In this document: positions 24,922 to 33,787 of the stretch, piece after piece
How positions within the stretch are numbered: position 1 is the first letter of the stretch
How the letters are laid out: each line of letters starts with the position of its first letter
Source: JANRKF01 sp964518725
Lineage (GTDB): Bacteria; Pseudomonadota; Alphaproteobacteria; Rickettsiales; SXRF01
Assembly (NCBI GenBank): GCA_964518725.1
Contig: CAZFKP010000012.1
Location: 1-64,000 of the forward strand
Length of the DNA: 64,000 nt
Direction: 5' to 3'
Notes under the pieces: generated by a model
The model's input: the letters and a program-made list of their open reading frames with translations, nothing else
What the model was told of the DNA's origin: nothing
Database searches by the model: none
Program-made: the position numbers and the translations under genes

Positions 24922-26435
24922 ATGGCAATCCCCAATTCTTTCAGATATCCATCCATCTTGGTGCGAACATCAGTGAGTTCGCCTTCGATTTTCTTAATTT
25001 CCTTCTGCAGTGCGGCGATGTCGATTTCTTCCTCTGCCTCGAACGTATCCACATAACGCGGGATGTTGAGGTTGTATTTATTCTCGCGAATTTCATCGAT
25101 GTTGGCGCGGTACGCATATTTCTCCACCGTTTTGCGCGCGCGGTAGGTATCGATGATTTTCTGGATGTGTTCATCTTCCAGATGGTTCTGCGCCTTGCCA
25201 GCGCGGAATTCTTTGCTGGCATCAATGAAAATCACGTCTTTGCGTTTTTCATTTTCGCCACCTGCCTCGCGTGAGCGGTCGAACACCAGAATGGCAACGG
25301 GAATGCCGGTGGAGGTGAATAGGTTGGCTGGCAAGCCAATCACCGCATCGAGCAAGTTTTCATCAATCAGCTTCTGGCGGATTTGCCCTTCGGATGCGCC
25401 ACGAAACAGCACGCCATGCGGCACGACCACCGCTACGCGACCCGTCAGACGCCTTGCGGTTTCTATCATGTGGGTAATGAACGCGTAATCACCCTTGGTT
25501 TTAGGCGGAATACCACGCCAGAAGCGTTTGAAATCATCGGTGCTGGCGTTTTCGTGACCCCATTTATCAAGGCTGAATGGAGGGTTTGCGACAACCACAT
25601 CAAATTTCATCAGCTTATCGTTTTCAAGCAGTGCAGGGCTGTTGAGCGTGTCGCACCATTCAATGCGCGCGGCATCTTTGGAGTGCAGGAACATGTTCAT
25701 GCGCGCCAATGCCCAAGTGGCACCGTTCATTTCCTGACCACACAGCGCGTAATTGTCGTTGCCGACTTCCTGCGATGCACACACCAGCAAGGAGCCAGAG
25801 CCGCAGGCAGGATCGCAGATCACATCACCTGGTTTGGGTGCCGCCAGTTTTGCCAGCAAGCGCGACACTTGTGTTGGCGTATAGAATTCCCCAGCTTTCT
25901 TGCCTGCATCTGATGCAAAGCGCGAGATGAGGTAAATATAACATTCGCCAATAATATCTTCGCTCACGCGGCGGGGGCTTAAATCAAGTTCTGCCTTATT
26001 AAAATCCTCCAACAGCATTTTCAGGCGGCGGTTGCGATCCTTGGGTTTGCCAAGGCTGGCTTCGGAGTTAAAGTCAATATTGCGGAACACGCCTTCCAGC
26101 TTGGAGCGGTTGGCTTCTTCTATTTTCTCCAACGCCATGTTAATAAGCTCGCCGATGTTCGGCTCCTCGCGCTTTGCATACAGGTCGTAAAAACTTGCTC
26201 CTTCTGGCAGAATGAAGCGTTCGCGCTCAAGGCGGCGGCGAATACGCACATCGTCATCACCGAACTGCTTGCGGTATTCCACCACATGGTCTTTCCACAC
26301 ATCCGAGATATATTTGAGGAACAACATCACGAGGATGTAATCTTTGTAATTGGCGGCATCGATCACGCCACGGAACGTATCGCACGCTGCCCATGCCGCA
26401 TTATTTACCTGCGCCTGTTTTACTTGATCGGTCAT
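24918..26435 (-). CDS. hsdM: Type I restriction system DNA methyltransferase subunit M
   Basis: A 505-residue N6-adenine methyltransferase. The N-terminal HsdM helical domain (about 1-160) is followed by the SAM site DPACGSGSLL (208-217) and the catalytic NPPF (284-287). The C-terminal part ends in a coiled coil (ALQKEIKKIEGELTDVRTKM). It modifies host DNA to protect it from HsdR. It overlaps the half-size S gene and rhuM by four bases each. Confidence 0.95.
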   Translation of the reverse strand: MTDQVKQAQVNNAAWAACDTFRGVIDAANYKDYILVMLFLKYISDVWKDHVVEYRKQFGDDDVRIRRRLERERFILPEGASFYDLYAKREEPNIGELINMALEKIEEANRSKLEGVFRNIDFNSEASLGKPKDRNRRLKMLLEDFNKAELDLSPRRVSEDIIGECYIYLISRFASDAGKKAGEFYTPTQVSRLLAKLAAPKPGDVICDPACGSGSLLVCASQEVGNDNYALCGQEMNGATWALARMNMFLHSKDAARIEWCDTLNSPALLENDKLMKFDVVVANPPFSLDKWGHENASTDDFKRFWRGIPPKTKGDYAFITHMIETARRLTGRVAVVVPHGVLFRGASEGQIRQKLIDENLLDAVIGLPANLFTSTGIPVAILVFDRSREAGGENEKRKDVIFIDASKEFRAGKAQNHLEDEHIQKIIDTYRARKTVEKYAYRANIDEIRENKYNLNIPRYVDTFEAEEEIDIAALQKEIKKIEGELTDVRTKMDGYLKELGIAI

Positions 26436-27028
26436 TGTACACCTGCCTTTTTCATTGTGTGATTATTAACGAGCAAACTCTCAATGCTCTGATTTATCAA
26501 GTGATGCTTTGCTTTGCCCAGGCGCGTGATTAACTCCTGCTCCAGCTTCTGAAGCTGTGCGAGGTCGCCTATTTTCTTTTGGGTTTCCATGTCAGGAAGC
26601 GGCACATCAAAGGTTCTTAGATCAGCGATGCCAATTCCTGTGATGATACTTCCTTGTGTGAATTTCGAGAAATGTGCGGATGCCAAATCAGACGTCAGTA
26701 TCCTGGCAAGAAAGGTAGGCTCAACTATATCGCGATACGGACGCAGTACAATAAGCGGTGCAGAGGCAACATAGTTGCGCCCGTCATCGGGTACTATTAC
26801 AACGCCAATGCCAGCACCGCGACCACGGAAAACAAGATCGCCTGCACGCAGTACGAATTTAGCGTAAGATGTATCACCATCCGTTTTGGTGGCGGACTCA
26901 ATGTTGATATGCCCAGCAGGATTAATATCGCCCAACTGCAAAAGAACATACTTTCCTGCTGCGCTAGGGGCTGGTTTGCCCCTCAACGTAAGGCCAGTAC
27001 TAATATCGCATAGGCTATCAAGATTCAT
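26432..27028 (-). CDS. Half-size HsdS-like protein (single TRD)
   Basis: A 198-residue protein with one HsdS-type target-recognition domain (about 1-145: YVLLQLGDINPAG, LRAGDLVFRGRGAGIG, SIITGIGIADLRTFDVPLPD) and one C-terminal helix (METQKKIGDLAQLQKLEQEL). That is half of a normal S subunit. It might dimerise to give a palindromic specificity, replace a half of HsdS, or act as a regulator. It is the first gene of the seven-gene coupled operon, overlapping hsdM by four bases. Truncation of an older full gene cannot be excluded, but start, stop and coupling are clean. Confidence 0.82.
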   Translation of the reverse strand: MNLDSLCDISTGLTLRGKPAPSAAGKYVLLQLGDINPAGHINIESATKTDGDTSYAKFVLRAGDLVFRGRGAGIGVVIVPDDGRNYVASAPLIVLRPYRDIVEPTFLARILTSDLASAHFSKFTQGSIITGIGIADLRTFDVPLPDMETQKKIGDLAQLQKLEQELITRLGKAKHHLINQSIESLLVNNHTMKKAGVQ

Positions 27029-27162
27029 TTTTTGCGCTCTTGTGTTTAATTTAAGAGCATTATATCCGAATCAGAATCTCCCGTCAATATGTATCTTATT
27101 CTTGTATCTGTTTTAAGAAGAAAGATTTCTGCATTTTCTGCTCTTGGCGTGTTGCTTATCAA

Positions 27163-28791
27163 CTATTCCATATGCCGCATAAACTCCACCACCTCGGCAT
27201 CACAGCGGATGTCGGCGGGGGTGATGGGTTGTTTGAGGGCGATGCCTGCAAGGGATTTGCAGCGTGAAAGTGCCACATAAAGCTGGCCAGCGGCAAACGC
27301 TCCGCTGCCAAGGTCGATGATCACGCGTTCAAGCGTTTTGCCTTGGCTTTTATGGATGGTGATCGCCCAGGCGAGTGTCAGCGGAAATTGCGTGTAGGTG
27401 CCGAGTGTTTTTTCGGCGATCTCGCTTTTTTCTTCACTGAATTCATAGCCGATGGTTTTCCATTTCTCAGGCTCCACCTCATGCACCACGTCGCCCACAC
27501 TCACCGAAATCATCTCAATGCCAAGCTTCTCTACCAACCCAATTGTGCCGTTCACCCAACGGCCTTCACTGTCATTCTTCACAAACATCACCTGTGCGCC
27601 GACCTTCAGAATCAGTTCTTCTGGTGCAGGCAACCTGCCGCCTTTCATGCCAAAATCACCGCTTAAGCTCCCGGCGTAACTTCGTGCTTTTCCTGCAAGC
27701 CCGGCGAGCTTGGTGGCATTAATATCTCCGGCTAGTGCGTTGGTGGTGGTGAGCACCAACGTACCGGGCGCAGGACTCGCTTTGGGATTTAAGCGACTGT
27801 TGAGTGCCTCCAGTTCGATAGTATCGCACGTGCCTGCGCGGATGGCGTTTAAAATTTGGATGAATGCGCCGTCATTCTGGCGATGGATGGTGTTAAATTG
27901 TATCGTCTTGAAATTTGCGCCAGCATACGATCTTGTGCCGAAAAAAAACGGCGTTTGGTAGTATTGCCCGAAAAACTCTTTTTCCTCACGGGTTACGACT
28001 GGCGGCAGTTGAAACAAATCGCCAATGACGCACACTTGAACGCCGCCAAACGGTTTATTGTTTTTTCGGGCAAGTTTGAGGCTGTGATCAATACCCTCAA
28101 AAATATCGGCGCGCACCATGGAGATTTCATCGATAATGAGTAACTCCAATTCCTTGAGCACCTTGGAGCGGGTGGGTTTTAAGGCCTTCACATCAACAAA
28201 TGCTGGTTTTAAGCGGAAAAACGAATGAATCGTCTGCGCGCCAACGTTGAGTGCCGCAACGCCCGTGGGCGCCACCACTGCCATTTTCTTCGCCGTATTC
28301 TCACGGAAATATTTAAGGAATGTGGATTTTCCTGTGCCCGCTTTCCCCGTCAAGAACACGTTCTGGCGCGTATTTTCCAGCAGTTCAAATGCCTGCTGAA
28401 ACTCCGTCGTAATGGTCGGCGCGGTTTTACTTTCTGGTTTCGGTGTGATGCATTTTTCCTTGATAGGAGGAGTTGCTATTGCTGGCTCTTCGCGCTCAAT
28501 CAAACCCTGGCGAATAAATTCAGAGCGAATACCACCCGCGCTGCGGCCACGCTCACGCGCAATATCTTTAATCGCCATATCCTGCATAAACAGGGCTGCT
28601 ACCGCCTCTTTCTCCTCGAGTGTCCATGGCTTGCCGTGGTTGGCTGGCATGTCCAACTTCTTTGCACGTTCGGGCTGTAATGCTTCAATCTCCGCAAGCA
28701 AGGCTGCACGCTCGGCATCCACAGCAGAAAGCCGTGCAGTCAATTCTTCCAGCCGTGTGGGTGCCTCAAGGGTCGCATGTCGTGTTGTCAT
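27163..28791 (-). CDS. PIF1-like SF1 helicase with N-terminal HTH-like domain
   Basis: A 542-residue protein. Residues 1-45 form a coiled coil. Residues 54-98 (KPWTLEEKEAVAALF, IKDIARERGRSAGGIRSEFI) look like a Myb/GcrA-type helix-turn-helix. Residues 130-542 are a PIF1/RecD2-type helicase with Walker A GKAGTGKS (149-156), VVAPTGVAALNVGAQTIHSF, LLIIDEISMV and the C-terminal LAWAITIHKSQGKTLERVI and LYVALSRCKSL. It lies 134 bases upstream of the restriction operon on the same strand and may belong to it functionally. Confidence 0.88.
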   Translation of the reverse strand: MTTRHATLEAPTRLEELTARLSAVDAERAALLAEIEALQPERAKKLDMPANHGKPWTLEEKEAVAALFMQDMAIKDIARERGRSAGGIRSEFIRQGLIEREEPAIATPPIKEKCITPKPESKTAPTITTEFQQAFELLENTRQNVFLTGKAGTGKSTFLKYFRENTAKKMAVVAPTGVAALNVGAQTIHSFFRLKPAFVDVKALKPTRSKVLKELELLIIDEISMVRADIFEGIDHSLKLARKNNKPFGGVQVCVIGDLFQLPPVVTREEKEFFGQYYQTPFFFGTRSYAGANFKTIQFNTIHRQNDGAFIQILNAIRAGTCDTIELEALNSRLNPKASPAPGTLVLTTTNALAGDINATKLAGLAGKARSYAGSLSGDFGMKGGRLPAPEELILKVGAQVMFVKNDSEGRWVNGTIGLVEKLGIEMISVSVGDVVHEVEPEKWKTIGYEFSEEKSEIAEKTLGTYTQFPLTLAWAITIHKSQGKTLERVIIDLGSGAFAAGQLYVALSRCKSLAGIALKQPITPADIRCDAEVVEFMRHME

Positions 28792-29071
28792 GTGCGTAAA
28801 TTATCGCAAGAGCAAGTAATACACCATGATTTTGTGCAGTAGCGAGTGCGAACCAAGGGTGCGAACTGCGAACCCGGATTTTTGGGCTATCGTTAGCAAA
28901 ATGGCGCGGCTTTGCCCCCCGCATACGCATTATGGCGGGGGAGGACCCGTGCCGCTTTTGGGATGATGGTGAGGCCGCTGCACCCACCCATACAGCGGCC
29001 TCAGGCGTAGGAAAGGAGTCACCAGCGCCAACCTGCGCCGACCACCAGCAGCGCAGGTATGTCGTGCATCG
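28792..29071. other. Intergenic region with a 10-bp perfect hairpin
   Basis: No gene is seen in these 280 bases. A perfect inverted repeat GAGGCCGCTG (28971-28980) / CAGCGGCCTC (28993-29002) surrounds a 12-base loop, without a T-run on either side. A second, GC-rich patch (CCCCCCGCATACGCATTATGG) precedes it. It separates the defence genes from the mobile-element genes. Confidence 0.45.
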
Positions 29072-29800
29072 TTAGATGATTCTTGGTTTCAGGCGTTCTT
29101 CACGCTCACGCTGCTCTTGCTCGTGATCGCGCTCTTGCCGCTGGCGGTCTTCGATGCTGTGTGCCATCGGCCTGATGCGATCCATCAGCGCGCGTGTGGG
29201 CGCTAATGCATCCTGCCATGCCAGCGCCACCTCACTGGGGTCAGGATGGGAGGCTTCACCGAGCAGCGGCTGGTTATGTTTGTAGCTGGTGAGGTTCGCA
29301 TCCGCGTAGCGGGTTCGCAGTGGGGTGTGATCCCATATGGTGTGGAAGGTTCGCGCCACCTGCAGCACGTCCTGCAGCGGAGCGCAAAGATGCTTGAGTT
29401 CAGCATCCAACGTATCCATGGCATGCAGCGAGAACTCACGACAGGCGGTGATCAGTTGCGCGTGTGCGTCCACAATCGCATCCTCCTGATCGAGCTTTTT
29501 CTGGCGCAGCGATTTTGCGGCTGATTGCAGTTTACGCTGCTCTGCATGCAGTGCCTGCAACTCATCCTGTGTTTTGGATAGCTTGGCGTTGTCGGGTTTA
29601 CGTTTGAGTAGTGCGTCCGCCTCCATATCGCCCAGCGTATCTTCCAGCGCGGGGATTTCTTGGGTGATGGCGGAGAGTCGCTCGTCAACGCTGCTGATGG
29701 CGTAATCAATACGACGGTTTTCATCTATCATATCGCCAGCGTGTTTCATGGCGGTGGTGAGATAATCGGGTAGTGCGGGTTTGGTATAGTCGATGGTCAT
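29072..29800 (-). CDS. Coiled-coil protein of the integrative element, unknown
   Basis: A 242-residue protein starting MTIDYTKPALPDYLTTAMKH. Residues about 30-130 are predicted as a long coiled coil (DERLSAITQEIPALEDTLGD, LHAEQRKLQSAAKSL) and the C-terminus is a charged Glu/Arg/Gln tail. No domain was recognised. The start at 29800 is chosen over an in-frame ATG at 29905 because the palindromic control region begins right there. It may be a partner of the primase-helicase upstream. Confidence 0.65.
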   Translation of the reverse strand: MTIDYTKPALPDYLTTAMKHAGDMIDENRRIDYAISSVDERLSAITQEIPALEDTLGDMEADALLKRKPDNAKLSKTQDELQALHAEQRKLQSAAKSLRQKKLDQEDAIVDAHAQLITACREFSLHAMDTLDAELKHLCAPLQDVLQVARTFHTIWDHTPLRTRYADANLTSYKHNQPLLGEASHPDPSEVALAWQDALAPTRALMDRIRPMAHSIEDRQRQERDHEQEQREREERLKPRII

Positions 29801-30115
29801 AAATGCCTCATGAGAAAATGTTGGTAAAAATATGTGTGATGTTTTCATGAGGCGGTGCACGCGCAGAAGATTCATATATGCCTGCCAGTATGTGCTGGCT
29901 GGCATATATGTAATATAGGAGCTGAGTGGACAAACTTATTGAGGGTATGTTTACCCCATCATAACCCAAGCCACAGGCGGGTTTGCGGTATGTTTGCCCA
30001 CGCCCCAAAATAAGTTCGCCCATGGGTAAACTTGTTTGCGTAACATTACAGCAGGTTAGCGGGGGAAAACTTCCAACTATGTTGTATGTTTCACCGTCAT
30101 GGCTTCGCAGGGGAA
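29801..30115. promoter_or_regulatory. Palindrome- and iteron-like region; putative origin or operator cluster
   Basis: There are several inverted repeats in 315 bases: GCCTCATGA/TCATGAGGC (29805-29813, 29845-29853); CATATATGCC/GGCATATATG (29873-29910) with nested CCAG/CTGG; GGGTA/TACCC (29943-29956); and AAGTTCGCCC-AT-GGGTAAACTT (30012-30033). The word GTATGTTTRCCC recurs at 29945-29956 and 29988-29999 and, inverted, as CAAGTTTACCC at 30024-30034. It lies next to a replication-type gene. No convincing protein is encoded. Confidence 0.5.
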
Positions 30116-32308
30116 TCATGTTACACCTCCTGCATCATACTGCCAGCGATGCACCTTATCATCGCCGAGCGTAAAGACCTGACCACTACGCGCGCAGCGA
30201 TAATGTGTCGGCAGATACTGAACATCGCCGCTCTCGTGATGCATGCCTTCAACGCAGAGATAGCCGTATTTGGAGCGGGTTTTTGGCAGGTCATACTGCG
30301 CGGCGTGATCGTTGCTGATCAGGCGGATGTAGCCTTGCGTTTCATATTGGCGGATGAGCGCACGGATGGTTTTACCTGCGCCCAGCCCCATGCGCCCCGC
30401 AAGCGTGTCACTCAGTGATTCGGCGTTATACAACCTGCCGCATAGGGCTTCTTCATAAAGAAAGGTGAGGATGTTGTAGCGGCGGCGCGATTGTTCTTCA
30501 TCGTTGCGTTGCCCCCATTGCTGGCGGATCAGGCGAATGTCATGCTGGTCAAACTGCTGCCACACACCGTCTTTTTTGATGAAGCTGCAGGTGGGCATCG
30601 GCGCGCCGTAACGCAGATCAAACCAGCAGGTGATGCCGTGATGGTCATCGTGCTTTGCCTTGCCCATGACGGTGAGTGCTGAGGGATAGGACAGCATGGC
30701 ACCACCACCCGAAATCGCTGCCATCGGGTCTTCGGTGAGGGTTTTTTCGGTGATTTTATTGGTGTGATGAACCAACACCAATCCTGCCTGCGGGTTGGTG
30801 AGTGCGAGCAGTTTTTCCAGCCGCAGCCGAAAGAACGCCACCAGCTCGGCATTCACATCCCCAGCGGCAAGCCCCGCCTGATAGATATTGCGGAACGGGT
30901 CGAGCGCGATGATGTCCACCGCATTGCCACAATGTTCATTTACGGCTCTGGCAATCGCCTCAACGCCAGCTTCATCCAGCTGAAAATGAAACCGCGAAGT
31001 CATCACCAGATTATCCAGCCCCAGCGTAAACGCCATCGCTTGCGGTGCGGTGATATGGCGGTAACGCTCCTGCAGATAGGGCTGCTCCAGCTCGGCCTGT
31101 GCGTAGAAGATGCGTAAGGGACGGCTCACACCAAAACACAGAAAGTTCAATCCCGCCGCCGCATGGCTGAATAGCGACAGCAAAAAGTCACTCTTGCCCA
31201 CCTTGGGCGGGCCAGCGATCAGCCATAACCCACCCGGTGTCAATATGCGCGGGCTGATAATATCCTCTGGCAATGGCGAGGGATGCTGCAGCGAATGCCG
31301 TGCAGAAAAACACTCCACATGATGATGCGTGGGCTGCTTGGGCGCGCCATGTTCAGCGCAGTGTTTTTGCCACAATCGTTCAATCTCCGCCTGCACCCGC
31401 GCTTCCGGCCATGGCGGCGACAGGCAGGCGGTATTATAGGCGTGGATTTCTTCTTCGGCCTGCGCCTGTGTAATCTGCCCTTCATGCCAGCGCCTTAGCC
31501 AATGACCGATGACACGGCTGATGCCTTCAAACCGCGTCCAATTGTCTACCCCATGTTCACGCACACGGTGCGTCAGCACGTTGTTGATGGTCGGTTTTGT
31601 GCTGGGAACAGTGGGTGGTGGATGATCGCGCCACGGCATGGCAAGCGCACGTGACATCAAATCCGCCAAATCATATTCATGGGCAGATTGCTCCCTGATA
31701 TGCACGATTTTGGCAGTGCCATGTTTGCGGTAAATAGACCCTGCGAGACGAATGGGCTGATGCGCGGAGGAAAAATGTCTGTCACCTCCCGCTTTTTCTG
31801 CGAGCATGAGCCGTAGCGAGAGCAACAGACGCAAATGATCCGCTGCCGCAGGTTCTTTGAGCTTCCAATAGAGATGGAGTTTTTTCTGCCCTTGCTCGGT
31901 AACGCCGCCAGATTCCACCACCAGCGATGGTGTGCCGATATGCTCGCACAGAAACAGGCGTTTTGCTTCCACATCGCCATCGTCAATATCGACCAGCACG
32001 CACTGCATCTGCTGAATATCAGTCGCACCCGCCTTGCCACGCTCTGCCACCGTTCCTGGTATCACGTAACACGCCAGCCCCTTTGCCGAAGCCTGTTCAC
32101 AGAAACGCAATACTGATATGTGTAGATCATCGTCACATGCGACCCAGCGGAGGTAGGGTTTTGCATTGTCATTGCCCTTTTCTGAAAACGCCCGCAGTGC
32201 CACAAATCCGCTGCAGCTAACGAACAGCAGATCGAGATGCGCTGCGAGTTGTTGCGCGTTGATGCTTACTGTTTCGCTGTCAATGGGCGGGGGAAGGTAC
32301 ATGAGCAT
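30116..32308 (-). CDS. Primase-helicase type replication protein (RepB-like primase plus RecA-like ATPase)
   Basis: A 730-residue protein. The N-terminal third resembles the RepB-type archaeo-eukaryotic primase domain: CVLVDIDDGD (catalytic Asp near 107-111), LVVESGGVTEQGQKKLHLYW and HQPIRLAGSIYRKHG. The middle holds a RecA-fold ATPase (AAA_25/RepA type), with Walker A GPPKVGKS near 366-373, IIALDPFRNI and LVLVHHTNK. Together they suggest autonomous replication of the excised element. The C-terminus is winged-helix-like (RLISNDHAAQYDL). It lies between the AlpA-type gene and the palindrome-rich region. Confidence 0.82.
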   Translation of the reverse strand: MLMYLPPPIDSETVSINAQQLAAHLDLLFVSCSGFVALRAFSEKGNDNAKPYLRWVACDDDLHISVLRFCEQASAKGLACYVIPGTVAERGKAGATDIQQMQCVLVDIDDGDVEAKRLFLCEHIGTPSLVVESGGVTEQGQKKLHLYWKLKEPAAADHLRLLLSLRLMLAEKAGGDRHFSSAHQPIRLAGSIYRKHGTAKIVHIREQSAHEYDLADLMSRALAMPWRDHPPPTVPSTKPTINNVLTHRVREHGVDNWTRFEGISRVIGHWLRRWHEGQITQAQAEEEIHAYNTACLSPPWPEARVQAEIERLWQKHCAEHGAPKQPTHHHVECFSARHSLQHPSPLPEDIISPRILTPGGLWLIAGPPKVGKSDFLLSLFSHAAAGLNFLCFGVSRPLRIFYAQAELEQPYLQERYRHITAPQAMAFTLGLDNLVMTSRFHFQLDEAGVEAIARAVNEHCGNAVDIIALDPFRNIYQAGLAAGDVNAELVAFFRLRLEKLLALTNPQAGLVLVHHTNKITEKTLTEDPMAAISGGGAMLSYPSALTVMGKAKHDDHHGITCWFDLRYGAPMPTCSFIKKDGVWQQFDQHDIRLIRQQWGQRNDEEQSRRRYNILTFLYEEALCGRLYNAESLSDTLAGRMGLGAGKTIRALIRQYETQGYIRLISNDHAAQYDLPKTRSKYGYLCVEGMHHESGDVQYLPTHYRCARSGQVFTLGDDKVHRWQYDAGGVT

Positions 32309-32320
32309 GGCACCCCCGCA

Positions 32321-32548
32321 TCATGCGGAGATTTCTGGCTGATCGCTGAAGCGATATTCATCCGCCGTGCTACGGCAAATGCGACTACGCTCAAATGATT
32401 CCACATCTTGCAGGCGGTATTTTACCCGCCCACCGATTTTAAGGAATGCCGGGCCAACACCCTGCCAGCGCCAGCGTTCCAATGTGCGGTGGGATACGCC
32501 CAGCCTGCGTGAGAGATCAATCTGATTGAGATGCCTTGTGTCCGTCAT
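32321..32548 (-). CDS. AlpA/excisionase-type MerR-like DNA-binding protein
   Basis: A 75-residue helix-turn-helix protein (NQIDLSRRLGVSHRTLERWR, then GPAFLKIGGRVKYRLQDVE) of the AlpA/excisionase family. Such proteins regulate integrase or act as directionality factors in integrated elements. It is 12 bases upstream of the primase-helicase gene on the same strand, so it may regulate or be co-transcribed with it. Confidence 0.88.
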   Translation of the reverse strand: MTDTRHLNQIDLSRRLGVSHRTLERWRWQGVGPAFLKIGGRVKYRLQDVESFERSRICRSTADEYRFSDQPEISA

Positions 32549-32645
32549 GACTATGTTCCTCCGTCACTGGGTTGCGATGGAGGGCATCCTGACTGCGATC
32601 ATAATCACGAAAAACTGCCACGATATTACACGATATCAGGACATT

Positions 32646-33287
32646 TCATGAGGCGATGGCTTGGGGATTCTGGCGTAGTTTTTTGCGGAACAGCCCAACA
32701 TTATTGGCGATGGTGGCAACGCTTGGAATGCTGCGATCCCTGATCGTCGCTTCCGCCCAGCGGTATAAATGTTCTGCCTCGGCGTTATTGGATTTCATGT
32801 CTTTTCCCGTCTCAATGCGCCGCTGCAGTTCCGCCATTATTTTATCCATCACGCTGGGGCGGCCAGCACGCCCAGGTGATGCGGGTGGTGATGCGAGATC
32901 ACATGCTTGCTCAAACCGCTGTAATTCCTCCCGGCTGATACGCAGATCATCTGGCCGCACCATCAGACCTGATTGCGGCAATTTGAAAAAATCGTCGCTT
33001 CCCGCTATGCGAAAACCAAACACCATGCATCCAAGCTGGCTGAATATGCGACGGCAGGTTTCTGGGAAAAGTGCCGCATAGCCACGATACTCCATGAACC
33101 ACGAACGCACCTGACCTGTCTCTCCATTCATGCGACAAAACTCAACGTCTGTAAATGGCACCCATGCATGCGCTTCCAAATATCCATGAGTGACGTAATA
33201 TTGCACATCACCCATCGTTACATGCCAACGATCGGCACATTCACCCAACTCAAAAAACAGTTTTTCTGGTAATGGCATAATACGCAC
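32646..33287 (-). CDS. Element-encoded hypothetical protein, possible regulator
   Basis: A 213-residue protein of unknown function. The N-terminal part (FELGECADRWHVTMGDVQYY) looks like a helix-turn-helix recognition module. The middle has WFMEYRGYAALFPETCRRIF. The C-terminal region contains a Lys/Arg-rich GRPSVMDKIMAELQRRI and a second HTH-like RSIPSVATIANNVG. The start could also be the Met at 33278 (MPLPEK). It is surrounded by mobile-element genes. Confidence 0.65.
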   Translation of the reverse strand: MRIMPLPEKLFFELGECADRWHVTMGDVQYYVTHGYLEAHAWVPFTDVEFCRMNGETGQVRSWFMEYRGYAALFPETCRRIFSQLGCMVFGFRIAGSDDFFKLPQSGLMVRPDDLRISREELQRFEQACDLASPPASPGRAGRPSVMDKIMAELQRRIETGKDMKSNNAEAEHLYRWAEATIRDRSIPSVATIANNVGLFRKKLRQNPQAIAS

Positions 33288-33382
33288 GCATGTGTAGTGA
33301 TGATGCGTATATCATAGCAACAGCGAGTAGTGGCGGCAATGTAAAATCATTATATAACAGCACTTTGCCGATGCGGTAAGAA

Positions 33383-33787
33383 TTACTTCGCGCCGTGAAA
33401 TCCAAATCGCTGACGCTGCAAATCCCATTCGGAGGGGAATGGATGCATCAGATCGGCGAGCTTGAGACCCCTGGGATGCGTGCCGTTCATAATGGCTTCC
33501 CGAATATCCGGCGCCAGAAAATTGAGCCGCATTACACGGGCGGTATAGGACTTATTGAGGTGATGCCGCTCGGCGAATGCCTCTAACGAGCCATACCCCC
33601 CATTTTCATACATATTCTGCCACTTCCACGCCCGTGCCAGCGCATGTATCATCACATCGTCAGGTTTTGCCGTATCCGCAATGTTTTGTGGCATGCCTTC
33701 GGGGGATAGAATCAGTTTTCTGCCACCGCGCCGCCTAAACCGCACCGGCACGCTGATACATAATCCTTCTGATGGGTGCTTTTTCAT
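33383..33787 (-). CDS. ParB/KorB-type HTH small protein beside recombinase
   Basis: A 134-residue protein with a central helix-turn-helix (GSLEAFAERHHLNKSYTARV) preceded by VMIHALARAWKWQNM, a pattern seen in ParB/KorB HTH regions. Proteins of this kind regularly follow serine recombinases in alphaproteobacterial islands. Its start overlaps the end of the recombinase by four bases, showing coupling. A role in recombination control is inferred only from context. Confidence 0.75.
   Translation of the reverse strand: MKKHPSEGLCISVPVRFRRRGGRKLILSPEGMPQNIADTAKPDDVMIHALARAWKWQNMYENGGYGSLEAFAERHHLNKSYTARVMRLNFLAPDIREAIMNGTHPRGLKLADLMHPFPSEWDLQRQRFGFHGAK

Noticed and set aside
28766..28987. A 73-codon minus-strand frame before the helicase
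   Set aside because: It overlaps the helicase start and has no protein-like features or ribosome site.
29808..30119. A 103-codon frame coupled by ATGA to the primase-helicase
   Set aside because: It runs through the palindromic region and its translation has no protein-like pattern; it is more likely chance.
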